Assembly (NCBI RefSeq): GCF_048544455.1
Contig: NC_133536.1
Location: 199,209,325 to 199,273,324, forward strand
Reading direction: 5' to 3'
Length of the DNA stretch: 64,000 bases
DNA from: Silene latifolia
Lineage: Eukaryota; Streptophyta; Magnoliopsida; Caryophyllales; Caryophyllaceae
Position numbers and translations under genes: made by a program. Below the pieces are notes generated by a model that did not search any database, was not told the origin of the DNA, and worked only from the letters and a program-made list of their open reading frames with translations. Every line of letters begins with the position of its first letter. The stretch's first letter is position 1. Positions 22,094 through 32,743 of this stretch are shown piece after piece.

Positions 22094-22981
22094 CTACTGG
22101 AGTAATCTTTCCAAATTAATATCACCAAGGTATTTGGAACAATTTCTTTTCCAATGTCCCATACCATTACAATAATGGCATTTATCAAGAGGACCCTTCT
22201 TGATTTTTGAAGTGCTAGCTTCACAAGTCTTAGCTTTGGTGAATGTGGGAGCTTGCTTCTTGCCCTTTCTCCCATTCTTCTTGAACTTCCCCTTACTCTT
22301 AGTGCTTATGTTAAGCACATCCTTGGGCGGGTTCACATTTAACCCCATGTCCCTTTCGGCTTGCACAAGTAACTTGTGCAACTCCTCAAGAGACACATCC
22401 TTGTCTTGCATGTTAAAATTCACCCGGAATTGAACATACGCTTTCACTTTAGACAAGGAGTGTAGAATCCTATCTACAATGAGTTCTTTGGGGATTTCAA
22501 CTTTTTGAATTTTCAAGGTCTCGACAAGCTCCATAAGTTTGAGCACATGAGGGCTAACCTTTTGGCCCTCTTTGAAGTCGAGATCAAAGAATGCCGCGGC
22601 CGCCTCATATTGGACGATCCGCGGAGTTTGTGAAAACATTGTCACAAGCTTGGAGTAAATCTCATTAGCATTGCCCATTTTAAAGGCTCTCCTTTGGAGG
22701 TCTGCCTCCATCGCAAATATCAAGACATTTTTCATTGCGGCGGACTCCTTTTGGTAAGCCTCATATGCTTCCCTAGTGGCGGCGGTCGACCTAGTAGTAG
22801 GTTCGGGTGGAGAGGCCTCGGTAAGGTAACGAAGCTTGTCGTCACCTTGGGCGGCCAATTTGAGTTGGGCATCCCAATCGGAGAAATTTGACCCATTCTT
22901 TTCAAGTTTACATCGATCCATAAAGGATTGGAGCCATGATGAACTAGCGAGAGGTGTGGCGTTTGGAGTTGGTGTTGCCAT
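22094..22981 (-). CDS. Copia-like gag of non-autonomous element
   Basis: An uninterrupted frame of 295 codons from an ATG at 22979-22981. The N-terminus MATPTPNATPLASSSWLQSF is followed by the UBN2-type gag body (LKLAAQGDDKLRYL near 42-55; MFSQTPRIVQYEAAAAFF near 114-131). A basic stretch precedes the zinc knuckle CHYCNGMGHWKRNC at residues 268-281. It would form or join virus-like particles. The frame is fully open although pol is absent, which suggests selection or recent activity. It stops soon after the knuckle, with no protease fused. Confidence 0.85.
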   Translation of the reverse strand: MATPTPNATPLASSSWLQSFMDRCKLEKNGSNFSDWDAQLKLAAQGDDKLRYLTEASPPEPTTRSTAATREAYEAYQKESAAMKNVLIFAMEADLQRRAFKMGNANEIYSKLVTMFSQTPRIVQYEAAAAFFDLDFKEGQKVSPHVLKLMELVETLKIQKVEIPKELIVDRILHSLSKVKAYVQFRVNFNMQDKDVSLEELHKLLVQAERDMGLNVNPPKDVLNISTKSKGKFKKNGRKGKKQAPTFTKAKTCEASTSKIKKGPLDKCHYCNGMGHWKRNCSKYLGDINLERLLQ

Positions 22982-25248
22982 TTGTTATGAGAAAAAGAAG
23001 TGGTCTACAAAACAAAATATAAGGAGTAAAACAAATGTCGTTTTAACAATAATACTCGTAAAAATGTATGATTTAAACAAGTTTTATGCATTTTTCTAGT
23101 GACCTCTACCCAACTAGATAAATGATTCCAAGACCCAAATTCATATCGACTTAGGCACGATAGGGCCGATTCATCCTTTATCACTATAACTCGGTGGATT
23201 AACGTTTAATCGATTCTACTTTTAGAACTCTTGGTCGATAATATTACATTAACAATTATCTTTAGCCCAAAACACATTCGACAAGGGCACGGTAGGGCCG
23301 ATACATCCCTTATCAAAAACTTTTGTTGAGTTCAATCCAAATTTCGAATAAATGTGTCCATGATCCAAATCCATATCAACTTGGGCACGGTAGGGCCGAT
23401 TCATCCCTTATCAACATGAATTCGGTGGATTAACATTCATCACCCACTTCCCCTACGTAACAAGGTTTGTACCCCGGTAGGGCCGAGTGCACTCCCTCGC
23501 GAAATAGGTTTTCATGGTTTCTACTATTTGGTAAGGCTATGTCTCAATTGATTGTTTTAGCGAGAGGTCATGTCAATTTATTATCTATCACGTTTTAAGT
23601 GAACTAAAGCGGTGAACTACTATAATTCTAATTGACACTGTCGAAAAACCTCTATAAAAGAAGATGCATGTTTTAGTTATGGCGATTTAGCGATGCATGC
23701 GACATAAAATAAAATGCAAGCATAAAAATAAATAAATAAATTCTAGTATGGCCTTTCCTAAAATAGAAAAACTATTTAATTATTACATATTCGGAAACCA
23801 ACTCCATTGGTCCCTTGAACTTCGGTTGTGACACGCATCTCGAGGTAACACCGTCTTTATGTATCGCCATTCTTGAAGAAATCCGTCTTTGGGAACTCCG
23901 GAATGAATAAAATTACATAATAAATTACATAATTTCCTATTATACATTTGTAACTAAAATAAAATAAATCTATTAAATTACAAAACGGTGATACGAGATC
24001 ACAATAAAATTACAACCGAATCGATATTCCCATACATTTCGGGAAATACCAATTAAAATCTAAGGCCATACTAAGCAAAATTACATAATTCAAAAATTAC
24101 ATAAATTAAAATTATGACAATCATAAAGAAAATGAAGCATTATAATATGTAAGAACATGCTCAATTTTATGCTAAATCGCCTTTAATTAGCCAATATCAT
24201 ATATTACTCGGTTTTTACGGATTTGCGTGATTTCAACATTTTACAATCACAAAAAATACATAAATTCATATTTATGCATAAGTTAATTACCCTAACCTCT
24301 TAGGACTCAAAATTTAGTCTTCACTAATAATTTGACCATAATTAACTCATATTTATAAAATTGTTCATTAATGGACTAAAAATTACAAAAATAAGCTATA
24401 AACTTCAAATAAATCACAAAATTTCAAATAAATTCAAAATTCAAAATTTAAACTCATGAACATTCTGGAAAAATACCATGACACTCATAATATTCAAAAA
24501 CTTAGGTTAAAAATTTCGAAATTTTCCGGAAAAACAATGTTGCGGTTTATCGGTTTTTAACAAAATAATCATAAAAACATGTGAAAAAATATTCTCATCA
24601 ACTTTTCAATTTTAGATCTGAAAAAGATAATAAAATGCAACATTTGATGTTTTTCCTAAGTCATAGAGTATGTTTTTATCAATATTTCACTAATAAAGTC
24701 ACTATTCATGCAATTTTTCTTCAAAAATCCATAAATCATGCAAAAGACTTTAATATAGCCCATTATTTTACACACATCTTGTAAAATATCATGTGACAAC
24801 ATATTAAATTTCTATGACCAGATTCGAAATTTAACTCATATTAACCTATTTTTCACCTAAATCCGAATTTAATAATGAAAAATCCATTTTTCGAGCATAA
24901 CAAGTCCAAAAATTATGAAAATTTACAGGTTATCTCAAAATAATATATGTGACAACATATCCAAAAATCACTGGAAAATTCGAAGTATAGCTAATTTTAG
25001 ACCGAAAATGACATTTTTACTCATAAAATCATATTTAAATGCCATTATTGTATAATATGAACAATAAAAATCCGTAAATATCACCAAAATATCCTAAAAC
25101 ATTTTAGGACCAGAAATATTAACATGCATGAATTAATTTCGTGATATATCATAATAACACAAATTTTACAAGTTTTATATGTTATTCTTATAACTCGGAA
25201 AAACTTTTAACCGATTTGCATGCAAACAACCATGGCTCTAATACCAAT
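22982..25248 (-). other. Long leader of gag-only element with internal repeats
   Basis: A 2.27 kb AT-rich untranslated leader between primer site (25231-25246, minus strand TGGTATTAGAGCCATG) and gag. Three imperfect copies of a roughly 30 bp motif containing GGCACGRTAGGGCCGAT and CATCCYTTATC lie near 23153, 23284 and 23386. A fourth partial copy is near 23478. No coding frame is visible. Confidence 0.7.
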
Positions 25249-26515
25249 TGAAGGAAAAGTAGATCTATATACTTACATATTCATATATATGTTAATTTAA
25301 TTTGTCATAAAATTAAAGATGGATTTTATGCATGCAAACAAATGAGCAAAGTAGAGAAGAAATCATGTTCTTACATTGTGATTTTGGTTTTAAGGGCACA
25401 AGAGAGATCACCTTTCTCTCTTGTTCTTGTGCTTTCCTTTAATGGAAGAACTAAGATCCAAGTGTAGGATCTCTCCTTAAGCTTTATACCCAAGGCTTAC
25501 TCTTAATAAAAATTAATATTATAAGAACTAGTACAATATTAATCTTATAGAAAATTGACCCAAAATATTATGTAACACTTAAATATTTCGGTTTTGGGAG
25601 AGAAGAAGAAGAGAGCTTTTTATCTCTCTAGAATTCTAATTTTGGATGAGTGAAAAGTATGAATGAATTATCAATAATAATCTTAAGTATATGGTAAAAG
25701 GAGAGGAAAAACCAAGTGGTTTTTCCTTCTCTAAAAACCGGACAAGGGGAGTGGGAGGGGAGCCAATGCATGCACTCATTTGTCTTCACAATGCACAATA
25801 GGGTTGCATGGCTACTATAGCAAACAATCATTATGTTTACCACTAATTTAAGCAAACACAATTAGCTTAAACCTCCTCTTATTTTCGGTCCAAATGGATA
25901 ATATGGAATCCATATTATTTTTGTCAATTGTCAAAATGTCACATGTCATATGTAGCATAAATTTGTTGTGTTTTTTTAACATATTAAAAATCAACGTATT
26001 ATTAAAAATACGTCACATACAAAAATTGACTTAGTAATTTCATAATTACTTGTACCAAAATATTTTACCATTTATAAATCACAACTGATTGTATTTATAA
26101 TAATTCATTCAATTCAATTGTTACTTTAAACAATTATTTCATCCGAGTAATGATACGATTCAATCACTCGCATCAGTATCTCATTTAATCACATTACAAT
26201 GTGATACGTAAATTTTACTTTCAAAAATCGTCCGTCAATTTTCAAGAAATTTAATTAACTCGTAACATTATACGATTAATTAAATAATCAATTAAGAGTG
26301 TTGCCCTATAGGTATGACCAAGGGGATCAACTGATCACCACCGTCGCACGACAGTAATGTCAAACTCTATTCAGCCAATCATTACCGATATATGTTGACC
26401 AGTTGACAAAAAAAAAATACTTCCCAATTGTATTCTTTAAAACGAGACTTAAACATGTGATCATCATGATCAACAGTCGTGATCGCATTATTGTCGGAGG
26501 ACACAAATTCCAACA
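25249..26515 (-). repeat. LTR of gag-only element (5' LTR in element sense)
   Basis: 1,267 bp partner of 17713-18982, followed by the ACTTC target duplication. Confidence 0.92.
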
Positions 26516-26520
26516 ACTTC

Positions 26521-28111
26521 TCCCCCCATACCCCGGAACACAATGGCATTGCTGAGAGACGACATCGTCATATTGTCGAAACGGGACTCTCCCTTCTCAC
26601 ACACGCCTCTGTTCCGACTACCTACCGGTCCTATGCATTCGTCACAGCTGTCTACCTTATTAATCGCATGCCCACACCCCTTCTTAAAAATTCTTCCCCC
26701 TTTTTTAAAACTGTTTGGTGTCTCTCCTAATTATCGCAAATTGAGAGGCTTCAGGTGCCTATGTTACCCATGGCTTCGCCCCTCCACGAAGCACAAGCTT
26801 GACCCGAAATCTGTCCCCTGCATATTTGTTGGATACTCCTCGACACAAAGTGCCTTTTACTGTCTCAATCCCACCACTAATAAGCTGTACACATCCCGAC
26901 ATGTTAAGTTTGTCGAATCGAATTTTCCCTATCCTACCTTGTGTCCCAATGTCACTCCTTCCTTGACATGCTCACCTACTCAATGGTGTTCACTGTCAAT
27001 TCCCATCCTCTTTCCTACACCTACTCCAAACCCTCCCTCTGCCACGGAACCCGACACGTCATCCACTCCTCCCCCTGATACTTCTCCTCACACCTCCCCT
27101 GTAACATCTCCCCGCACTCCCTCTGGTCCTTCTCCTTCTACCGAGGAGCAAGAGCCTTCTTCTTCTCCTTCTGCCCCGCCACCTGATCATGGTGTTGTCC
27201 CTGCCTCACGAGCCACTACACGGCTCATGAATAATATTCGCTGCCCCAATCCCAAATATGCCAAGTTAGCTCACCTCTCTACTGCCACTCTCCCTCCCGT
27301 CACACTCAAATCCGCTTTGTCTGATCTCAAATGGCAAGCTGCCATGTCTGATGAATACTCGGCTCTCCTAGCAAATAAGACGTGGTCTCTTGTCCCTCCC
27401 GACACCTCTTACAATGTTGTCGACTGCAAATGGGTTTTTCGGGTCAAATATAACCCGGACAATACCATTCACAAGTACAAGGCTCGTCTTGTTTCTAAGG
27501 GTTTTCATCAAAGGCCGGGTGTTGATTATTCTGAGACCTTCAGTCCCGTAGTTAAACCCGTCACTGTGCGCCTTATTCTCTCGCTTGCACTCGCCCGTGG
27601 TTGGTCCCTCAAGCAACTCGATATTAACAATGCTTTTCTTCAAGGTACGTTATCTGAAACTGTCTTCATGTCTCTGCCTTCTGGCTTTGTTAATCCTTCT
27701 TTTCCAAATTATGTCTGCAAACATTCTAAAGCAATATACGGTCTTAAACAAGCTCCTCGAGCTTGGTATAATGAATTGAAAAATTATCTACTCTTGTACG
27801 GTTTCAAGCAATCTCTCTCTGACCCGTCTCTTTTTCTCTACCACAAAAATTCTGTTATTATTTATCTTCTAGTCTATGTTGGCGATATCATCGTCACTGG
27901 TCCCCCTTCCTCGTCCCTTTCTCACTTCTTCTCATCCTTTGCTACTCGCTTTTCTCTTAAAGATTTGGGATTTCCGTCATACTTTCTTGGTATTGAAGTT
28001 GCACCTACACCCTCTGGCCTCCGTCTCACCCAAACCAAATACATCCATGATATCCTTACTCGCACAAATATGCTTGATGCCAAACCCACCACTACACCCT
28101 TGAGTCCCTAA
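26521..28111 (+). pseudogene. Copia integrase C-terminal part and reverse transcriptase
   Basis: The integrase resumes with SPHTPEHNGIAERRHRHIVE, holding the catalytic Glu. It shifts frame in a T-run near 26700, and continues through the GKR-like C-terminal part and RT to a TAA at 28109-28111. RT motifs include YSETFSPVVKPVTVR and YGLKQAPRAWY. The active-site motif is YVGD (27875-27886), with GGC replacing the first catalytic Asp codon of YVDD. The enzyme would be inactive even without the stop and frameshifts. Confidence 0.85.
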
Positions 28112-28858
28112 CCTCCCCTTACGCTCACGACAGGTCACTCAATTCCCAACCCATCTGACTACCGTGCAGCTGTTGGCAGCCTTCAATATCTCTCACTTAC
28201 CCGGCCCGACATTGCCTTTGCTGTAAACAAACTAGCTCAATTTTTGCAGGATCCTCAAGAGTCCCAATGGCTAGCCTTAAAACGTCTTCTTTGTTATCTC
28301 AAGGGCCCGCTCACTGTTGGCATTAATCTTCATCGTGACACTCCATTGTCTCTACACGCCTTTTGTGATGCTGACTGGGCCGGTGACAAAGACGATTTTG
28401 TCTCCACCACTGGCTATATTATTGTGTACCTCGGCCGCAACCCGATCTCCTGGTCTTCTAAGAAGCAACGAGCTCTTGCTCTTTCCTCAACTGAGGCCGA
28501 GTTTCGTGCCGTAGCCGCAGCCACCGCTGAGGTAATTCGGCTTCGTTCCTTACTATCCGAGTTGAACTTTCGTGTTACAGCACCCCCAGTTCTGTATTGT
28601 GACAATTTGGGTGCCACTTCTTACTCGGTTAATCCCGTGTTTCACTCGCGGATGAAGCATGTCGCCCTTGCGTTTCATTTTGTTCTTGAACAAGTTAACA
28701 AAGGGCTTTTACGGGAGCAACACATTTCGGCAAATGATCAACTAGCTGATGCGTTAACTAAGCCTCTTGGACGCCCCGCTTTGTATCCTATTCTGCTCAA
28801 GATTGGTCTTTCCTCTGGCACGTCCATCTTGCGGGAGCGTATTGAAGATAATACGTAA
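28112..28858 (+). pseudogene. Copia RT end and RNase H
   Basis: This continues the RT frame beyond the in-frame TAA. LQYLSLTRPDIAFAVN is the RT connection, then RNase H with FCDADWAGD, a substituted VSTTGY (usually KSTSGY), SSTEAEFRA, HSRMKHVALAFHFV and ADALTKPLGRP. The frame reads across the purine tract (GCGGGAGCG) and ends with TAA at 28856-28858, inside the 3' LTR. The last five codons are therefore encoded by the LTR. Confidence 0.85.
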
Positions 28859-29051
28859 TCTTTAGTTACGATTTCTTTTAGCATAATATATTGTATTTAG
28901 TTATTTGTTTCTTATTATCCAAGATTGTATATTATCTTGTGATTCTTGTATCTTAGGGTTTTATAGCTAACTTGTGCTCTAGTCTAGCATTGTATATATA
29001 CGGTCTCTATCATTCAATGTAAATCAAGTTCATCTTTATACAGTTTCTACA
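28840..29051 (+). repeat. 3' LTR of copia element
   Basis: 212 bp, TATTGAAG...TTTCTACA, then the GAATC target duplication. It differs from the 5' LTR at only a few bases (for example ttaacat/ttagcat and one extra T). Confidence 0.9.
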
Positions 29052-29216
29052 GAATCCACCATCCACCTTCTTCGTGACTATAGCCATGCCACTTGTGTTT
29101 GGAAGCATTTCAAAGTTGATGCGTCCTTCTTCTCTCTCGACCTCCAACCTTGGATTCATGAAAATTGCACCTCCCCTAATCCTTCTTGGCCTACTCTCTT
29201 TTATTCCAACTTCTAA
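29052..29216 (+). pseudogene. LINE relic, zf-RVT region, second part
   Basis: After the copia element the LINE frame resumes (STIHLLRDYSHATCVWKHF), supplying the His and Cys that pair with the CLMC motif before 15605. It ends at a TAA at 29214-29216. Together with 14890-15609 it is one LINE piece. Confidence 0.75.
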
Positions 29217-29805
29217 TTTTAACACAGCTACCTAATAAAATATTTTGCAATTGAATTTTTTTTAAAATTTTTTGAAAAATCTGTACTTTGTATAACAAAA
29301 ATTTGTAAAATCTGTACTTTATATAAAAATAATAATTTGGGTTTGATTTTCGTAAAATAATTTTTAATTTATTTATATTTAATTTACGCTAATTTTTTTT
29401 ATTAACTTTTTTAAACTTTTATTTCATATTTTTCATAAGAGCATAACCATTTCTACTTTTGTGATATAATAAATTGAATTTCTCGTGAAATTTTGATAAA
29501 AGGGGTTTAATTTCAATTATTATGTAAGTTATGGGGCCTATTCACACCAATTAAAAGTTATGGTGGTTAATTTCATAATTACACAAAGTTATGGGGCACC
29601 ACTTCCCCGATTATAGAAGTATATAATATTGTTGTATGAAAAAATTACGAATATTATTTTTGAGTATTATAGAAACTAGAAAATAATATTTCATCTAATT
29701 TTCTAAGTGAGGACGCAATTTGGACTTAAGAGTCTTTGAAACAATTTAGGAAAAGAGAATAAAAAAGGGAGATTGGTTATTTAATTTAATTTGGTAAATT
29801 AAGGA
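29217..29805. other. AT-rich intergenic sequence
   Basis: No gene or clear element. Low-complexity T/A runs predominate, and ttatggggc words recur near 29528 and 29589. Confidence 0.5.
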
Positions 29806-30008
29806 AACTCCCTTGGAACGTAAGTGTATATATTTCACGGAGGATCAAAATCGGGAACGGACACTGATTAGTGATTACTAAGTCTGAAGGACATGATATG
29901 AGTGTATACGACATCAAATGTAATCAAGTTCGAAGATTTTATGAAGGCCTCGATACAGGCTCTTTAGATTACCCACTGACATGGTTTATGGCTTATCTTC
30001 CACTTTAA
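29806..30008 (+). pseudogene. F-box/DUF295 relic B (3' end only)
   Basis: About 200 bp closely follow the last 65 codons of genes A and C: TTGGAACGTAAxTGTATATATTTCAC, a GGACATGATATGxGTGTATACGACATCAA stretch and TTTTATGAAGGC, ending in TAA at 30006-30008. Small indels and an in-frame TAA (29879-29881) disrupt it, and the rest of the gene is absent. It shows that the F-box family was a local array of at least three copies. Confidence 0.75.
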
Positions 30009-30101
30009 AGTTATTGATTGATTGTAATAAGGAATGGAAATAAATCATATTATTAGTCATATACGTGTTAACCCGCTACATGTTGTAGAATCCTTTGTAG
30101 C

Positions 30102-30282
30102 CAGTGGTGGAGCTGGGGGGCTAGCAGAGGCGGTCGTCTCTTCCTGGCGGATGAAATTTTCGAAAGTTTTAGTTAAATTTTTCGAAATTTTTTCGAGGGT
30201 GTGTTATGAAATTAGTCGTTCACCCCCCCCCCCCCCCTAAATTTTTTTACCCCCCTAAGTTCAAATCCTGGCTCCGCCACTG
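30102..30282. mobile_element. hAT-type MITE, 181 bp
   Basis: Terminal inverted repeats CAGTGGTGGAGCTGG and CAGTGGCGGAGCCAG (reverse complement of the right end) are flanked by a perfect 8 bp duplication TTTGTAGC (30094-30101, 30283-30290). An 8 bp duplication and CAGTG ends are typical of hAT elements. There is no coding capacity. A C-run of about 16 lies inside. Confidence 0.88.
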
Positions 30283-30290
30283 TTTGTAGC

Positions 30291-31551
30291 AATAATATTG
30301 GTTGTCTTATCCAACGTGTTAACCCGCTACATGTTGGGTTTCGACCCACTCTTTGACAGGTCATTTTCAGGTTGTCTTCTTGTGACACGTTATTAACTTA
30401 AGAGAAATTGCTATTAATTTAATTATGTGAATGATGATGTGTTGCAAGATAGTAAAAGCAATGGAAGATGAGACACAAAAGCGGAATAAGTGATCAACTC
30501 GTTGCTCAAAGGGATGTGCTTTTTCACATACGCATTTTACTTTTTCACATACATTTTTTACCATTTTACCCTTATTATTTTTTTCCCAGTCACTCTCAAT
30601 TGATTTTTTTCTCCAATCTCCCTTACTTTCACCTCCCTTCTGTTCACCTCCCTTCGGAGGCCCACTCCGTCCGACCTTACCCCGATCAATCGGTGCTCCG
30701 GCATCAATTTTAGCGGCTGGATTCATAGTGTCGTACACTTGGAGCATTTGTAGCGGTCGTGAGCATTTGTAGCGGTCGTGAGTATACTGCAAGTCTATAC
30801 GGGAGAACAACTCACAACGAGGAAGACACCAATTTGCTGTAAATGGTAGTGATTTGATGTTTGGAAATTAATTTAATATCTAATACTCAAGAATCAAGAT
30901 TACATTGCCGTCAGGTGCGTTTGATACTAATGATTTCTTATTGGAATCGACAATTTGGTACTACTTGATCCTGCAATTGTCTCTGACACACCTGACCACC
31001 CTATAACCACCGTGTCTTTCACTAATTATAAACCCTAATTGATAAATAACTAAACATACAGAATATTAATTTAATTAATGGACAAACTCTAATAATTTCA
31101 ACAAAACATATTAATAATTGATAAATAACTAAATTATTTCACTAATTGAAAAATTATAATCCGTTGTTTTAAGTTTTTAGAGCAACTAGATTCGATTTTA
31201 ACGGAAAAAAAGTACATAGAGTTAATTCGTTTATGCTTAGGGAAAAAGGTATGATATGAAAAGTTAATGAAAAAAAATGTATGTGAAAGACTAAAATCCG
31301 TATGCAAAAAAATAATTCCGTTGAAAAAAACGGTTTATTTCGGATTAATTTCCGGTCGTTGCATATTAGGTAATCACACGACACCTAAGGTATCCCATTC
31401 CAAGATTATTTTTTTTATTTCCAAATATGATTCGATGATAGAAGTATTCCAAACTGAAGTTACCATAGTCCATAACTTTATACGGAGTATATAAAATCCT
31501 AGTTGATGAAAAAAAAACGAGATTAAATCTTACGGAATAGCGATTTAATTA
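30291..31551. other. Intergenic sequence, possible degenerate terminal-inverted-repeat element
   Basis: No gene. Near 30522-30560 and 31268-31312 lie roughly 35 bp inverted repeats (CATACGxATTTTA then TTTCACATACATTTTTT), which could be the ends of an 800 bp DNA element. I cannot define a target duplication. A 19 bp word, gagcatttgtagcggtcgt, is tandemly repeated at about 30740-30780. Confidence 0.35.
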
Positions 31552-32209
31552 GGGGGCGTTTGGTACGGGAAAAGGTAAGAGAATGAAATCAAGAAAGGGT
31601 AAGAGAGGGAAATGAATGGGATCACCCATATTATACTTGGGTGTTTGGTTGACAATTAGAGGAAAAGGGAATTAAAAGCCAACATCCACCACCTCCACCA
31701 CCATTACCTACCACCTACCACCATTATCTACACCGACACCACAACAAGTAGCGGCGCCGACGATCTTCCTCACGGTACCCCACAGCGAACCTAATCACCG
31801 CGCCTCACGCCCTCAACAAACACCAAAATCCCGACTCCAAACACCTTATTCATTGTAAAAAAATCCACCACAACCCTTCGAAAACCCCTCCCCCACCACT
31901 TAAAAATCCACCACAACCCTTCGAAAACCCCTCCCCCACTACTTGGGTGTAGGGTGTAGGTGGCAGTGGTTGACGGTGTGAGAGGGTGTGGTGGGTGTTG
32001 GTGGGAGTGGTGGAAATAGGGAGTAGGAGGAAGAAGGGATTATGGGGTTATGGGCTTACCCAAGGGGGGGAGGGGTAAGGATGAGAATGATTTTGGGGGT
32101 AAGGGGGGGTATGGGTTACCCTTTCTTTGTGTCAAACAAACAACAATAAAAGGAATCAACCATTTTTATTCTCTTTCCCTTTCCTTATTCCCCCTAACCA
32201 AAAGCCCCC
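31552..32209. mobile_element. PIF/Harbinger-type MITE, 658 bp, directly upstream of gene C
   Basis: Ends GGGGGCGTTTGGT and GGGGGCTTTTGGT (reverse complement of the right end) are flanked by TTA duplications (31549-31551, 32210-32212), the hallmark of Harbinger/Tourist elements. The interior is C- and A-rich, with a 43 bp period duplication at about 31860-31940, and has no transposase. It ends only 14 bp before the F-box start codon, so it now provides the immediate promoter and 5' UTR region of gene C. Confidence 0.85.
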
Positions 32210-32223
32210 TTAGTATATACCCT

Positions 32224-32743
32224 ATGGCTATATACGATTGGTCTGCATTGCCTATGGATCTTCTTACTACTGTTGCATTCAAGTTGGAATTTTTCGAAGA
32301 TTTTATTTGTTTTTCTGCAGTTTGTCGGTCCTGGAACCATGCTTCGTCTACAATAAAGCACCAGTGGAGGGCTACGTCAGTTGTACCATGGCTATTACTT
32401 GCTGAAAACAATAAAGATAATCCGGATTGCGTTTGTAAGATCTTTAATCTTAATAATAACAAGTGTTACAATTTGAATCTCCCTGAAACATTCGAAGCAA
32501 GATGTTGGGGTTCGCCTTATGGCTGGATCGCAATGGTTGGCCATGACTTTAATGTTCAACTGTTCAATCCTATCACCAAGGCGGGTATTAGTTTCCCAAG
32601 ATTGAGTAATCTCCCTCACCTACCTGAAAACGACGAGAACTGGCGTGAGGATAAAAAAGATTATTTTCGTTGGTGTATACAGATCTTTCTGACGAAGCTT
32701 ATTGTGCTCAAAGTGTCTAAAAGTGGCAATCACGAGTTTGTTA
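32224..32743 (+). pseudogene. F-box/DUF295 gene C, 5' part
   Basis: ATG at 32224 opens MAIYDWSALPMDLL, followed by an F-box around residues 6-45 (ending FSAVCRSWNHASS), then the DUF295 region. I chose this start because the upstream in-frame sequence is MITE. The coding pieces 32224-32743, 33062-33090 and 39374-40060 sum to 1,236 nt and would give 411 residues, a normal size for the family. They show no internal stop. The F-box would bind a SKP1-type adaptor of an SCF ubiquitin ligase; the target is unknown. A MITE and a Tat element interrupt it. Confidence 0.85.

Larger units (their letters stand above)
17713..26515 (-). mobile_element. Gag-only, non-autonomous LTR retrotransposon nested in copia integrase
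   Basis: An 8,803 bp element with 1.27 kb LTRs that differ at roughly ten places and a perfect 5 bp target duplication ACTTC (17708-17712, 26516-26520). The minus-strand primer site matches initiator-Met tRNA and the polypurine tract is AGTGGGAGAT. The only recognisable gene is a copia-like gag; about 3.1 kb of the internal region where pol would lie has no coding frame. It would need enzymes from another copia element. This is the layout of elements described as TR-GAG or gag-retaining non-autonomous retrotransposons. Confidence 0.88.
15610..29051 (+). mobile_element. Ty1/copia retrotransposon with short TA...CA LTRs, split by a nested element
   Basis: The outer span is 13.4 kb; without the nested element and its duplicated target it is about 4.6 kb. 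Direct target duplication GAATC is at 15605-15609 and 29052-29056. Gag, protease, integrase, RT and RNase H are in copia order on the plus strand. Size, short LTRs and gag style suggest the Ale/Retrofit lineage, but that is inference. The coding region carries a gag stop, several frameshifts, a pol stop and a mutated RT active site, so it is dead. Confidence 0.9.

Noticed and set aside
32050..32223. N-terminal extension of F-box gene C to 32050
   Set aside because: That stretch is the end of the Harbinger MITE; the family start with the F-box fits the ATG at 32224.
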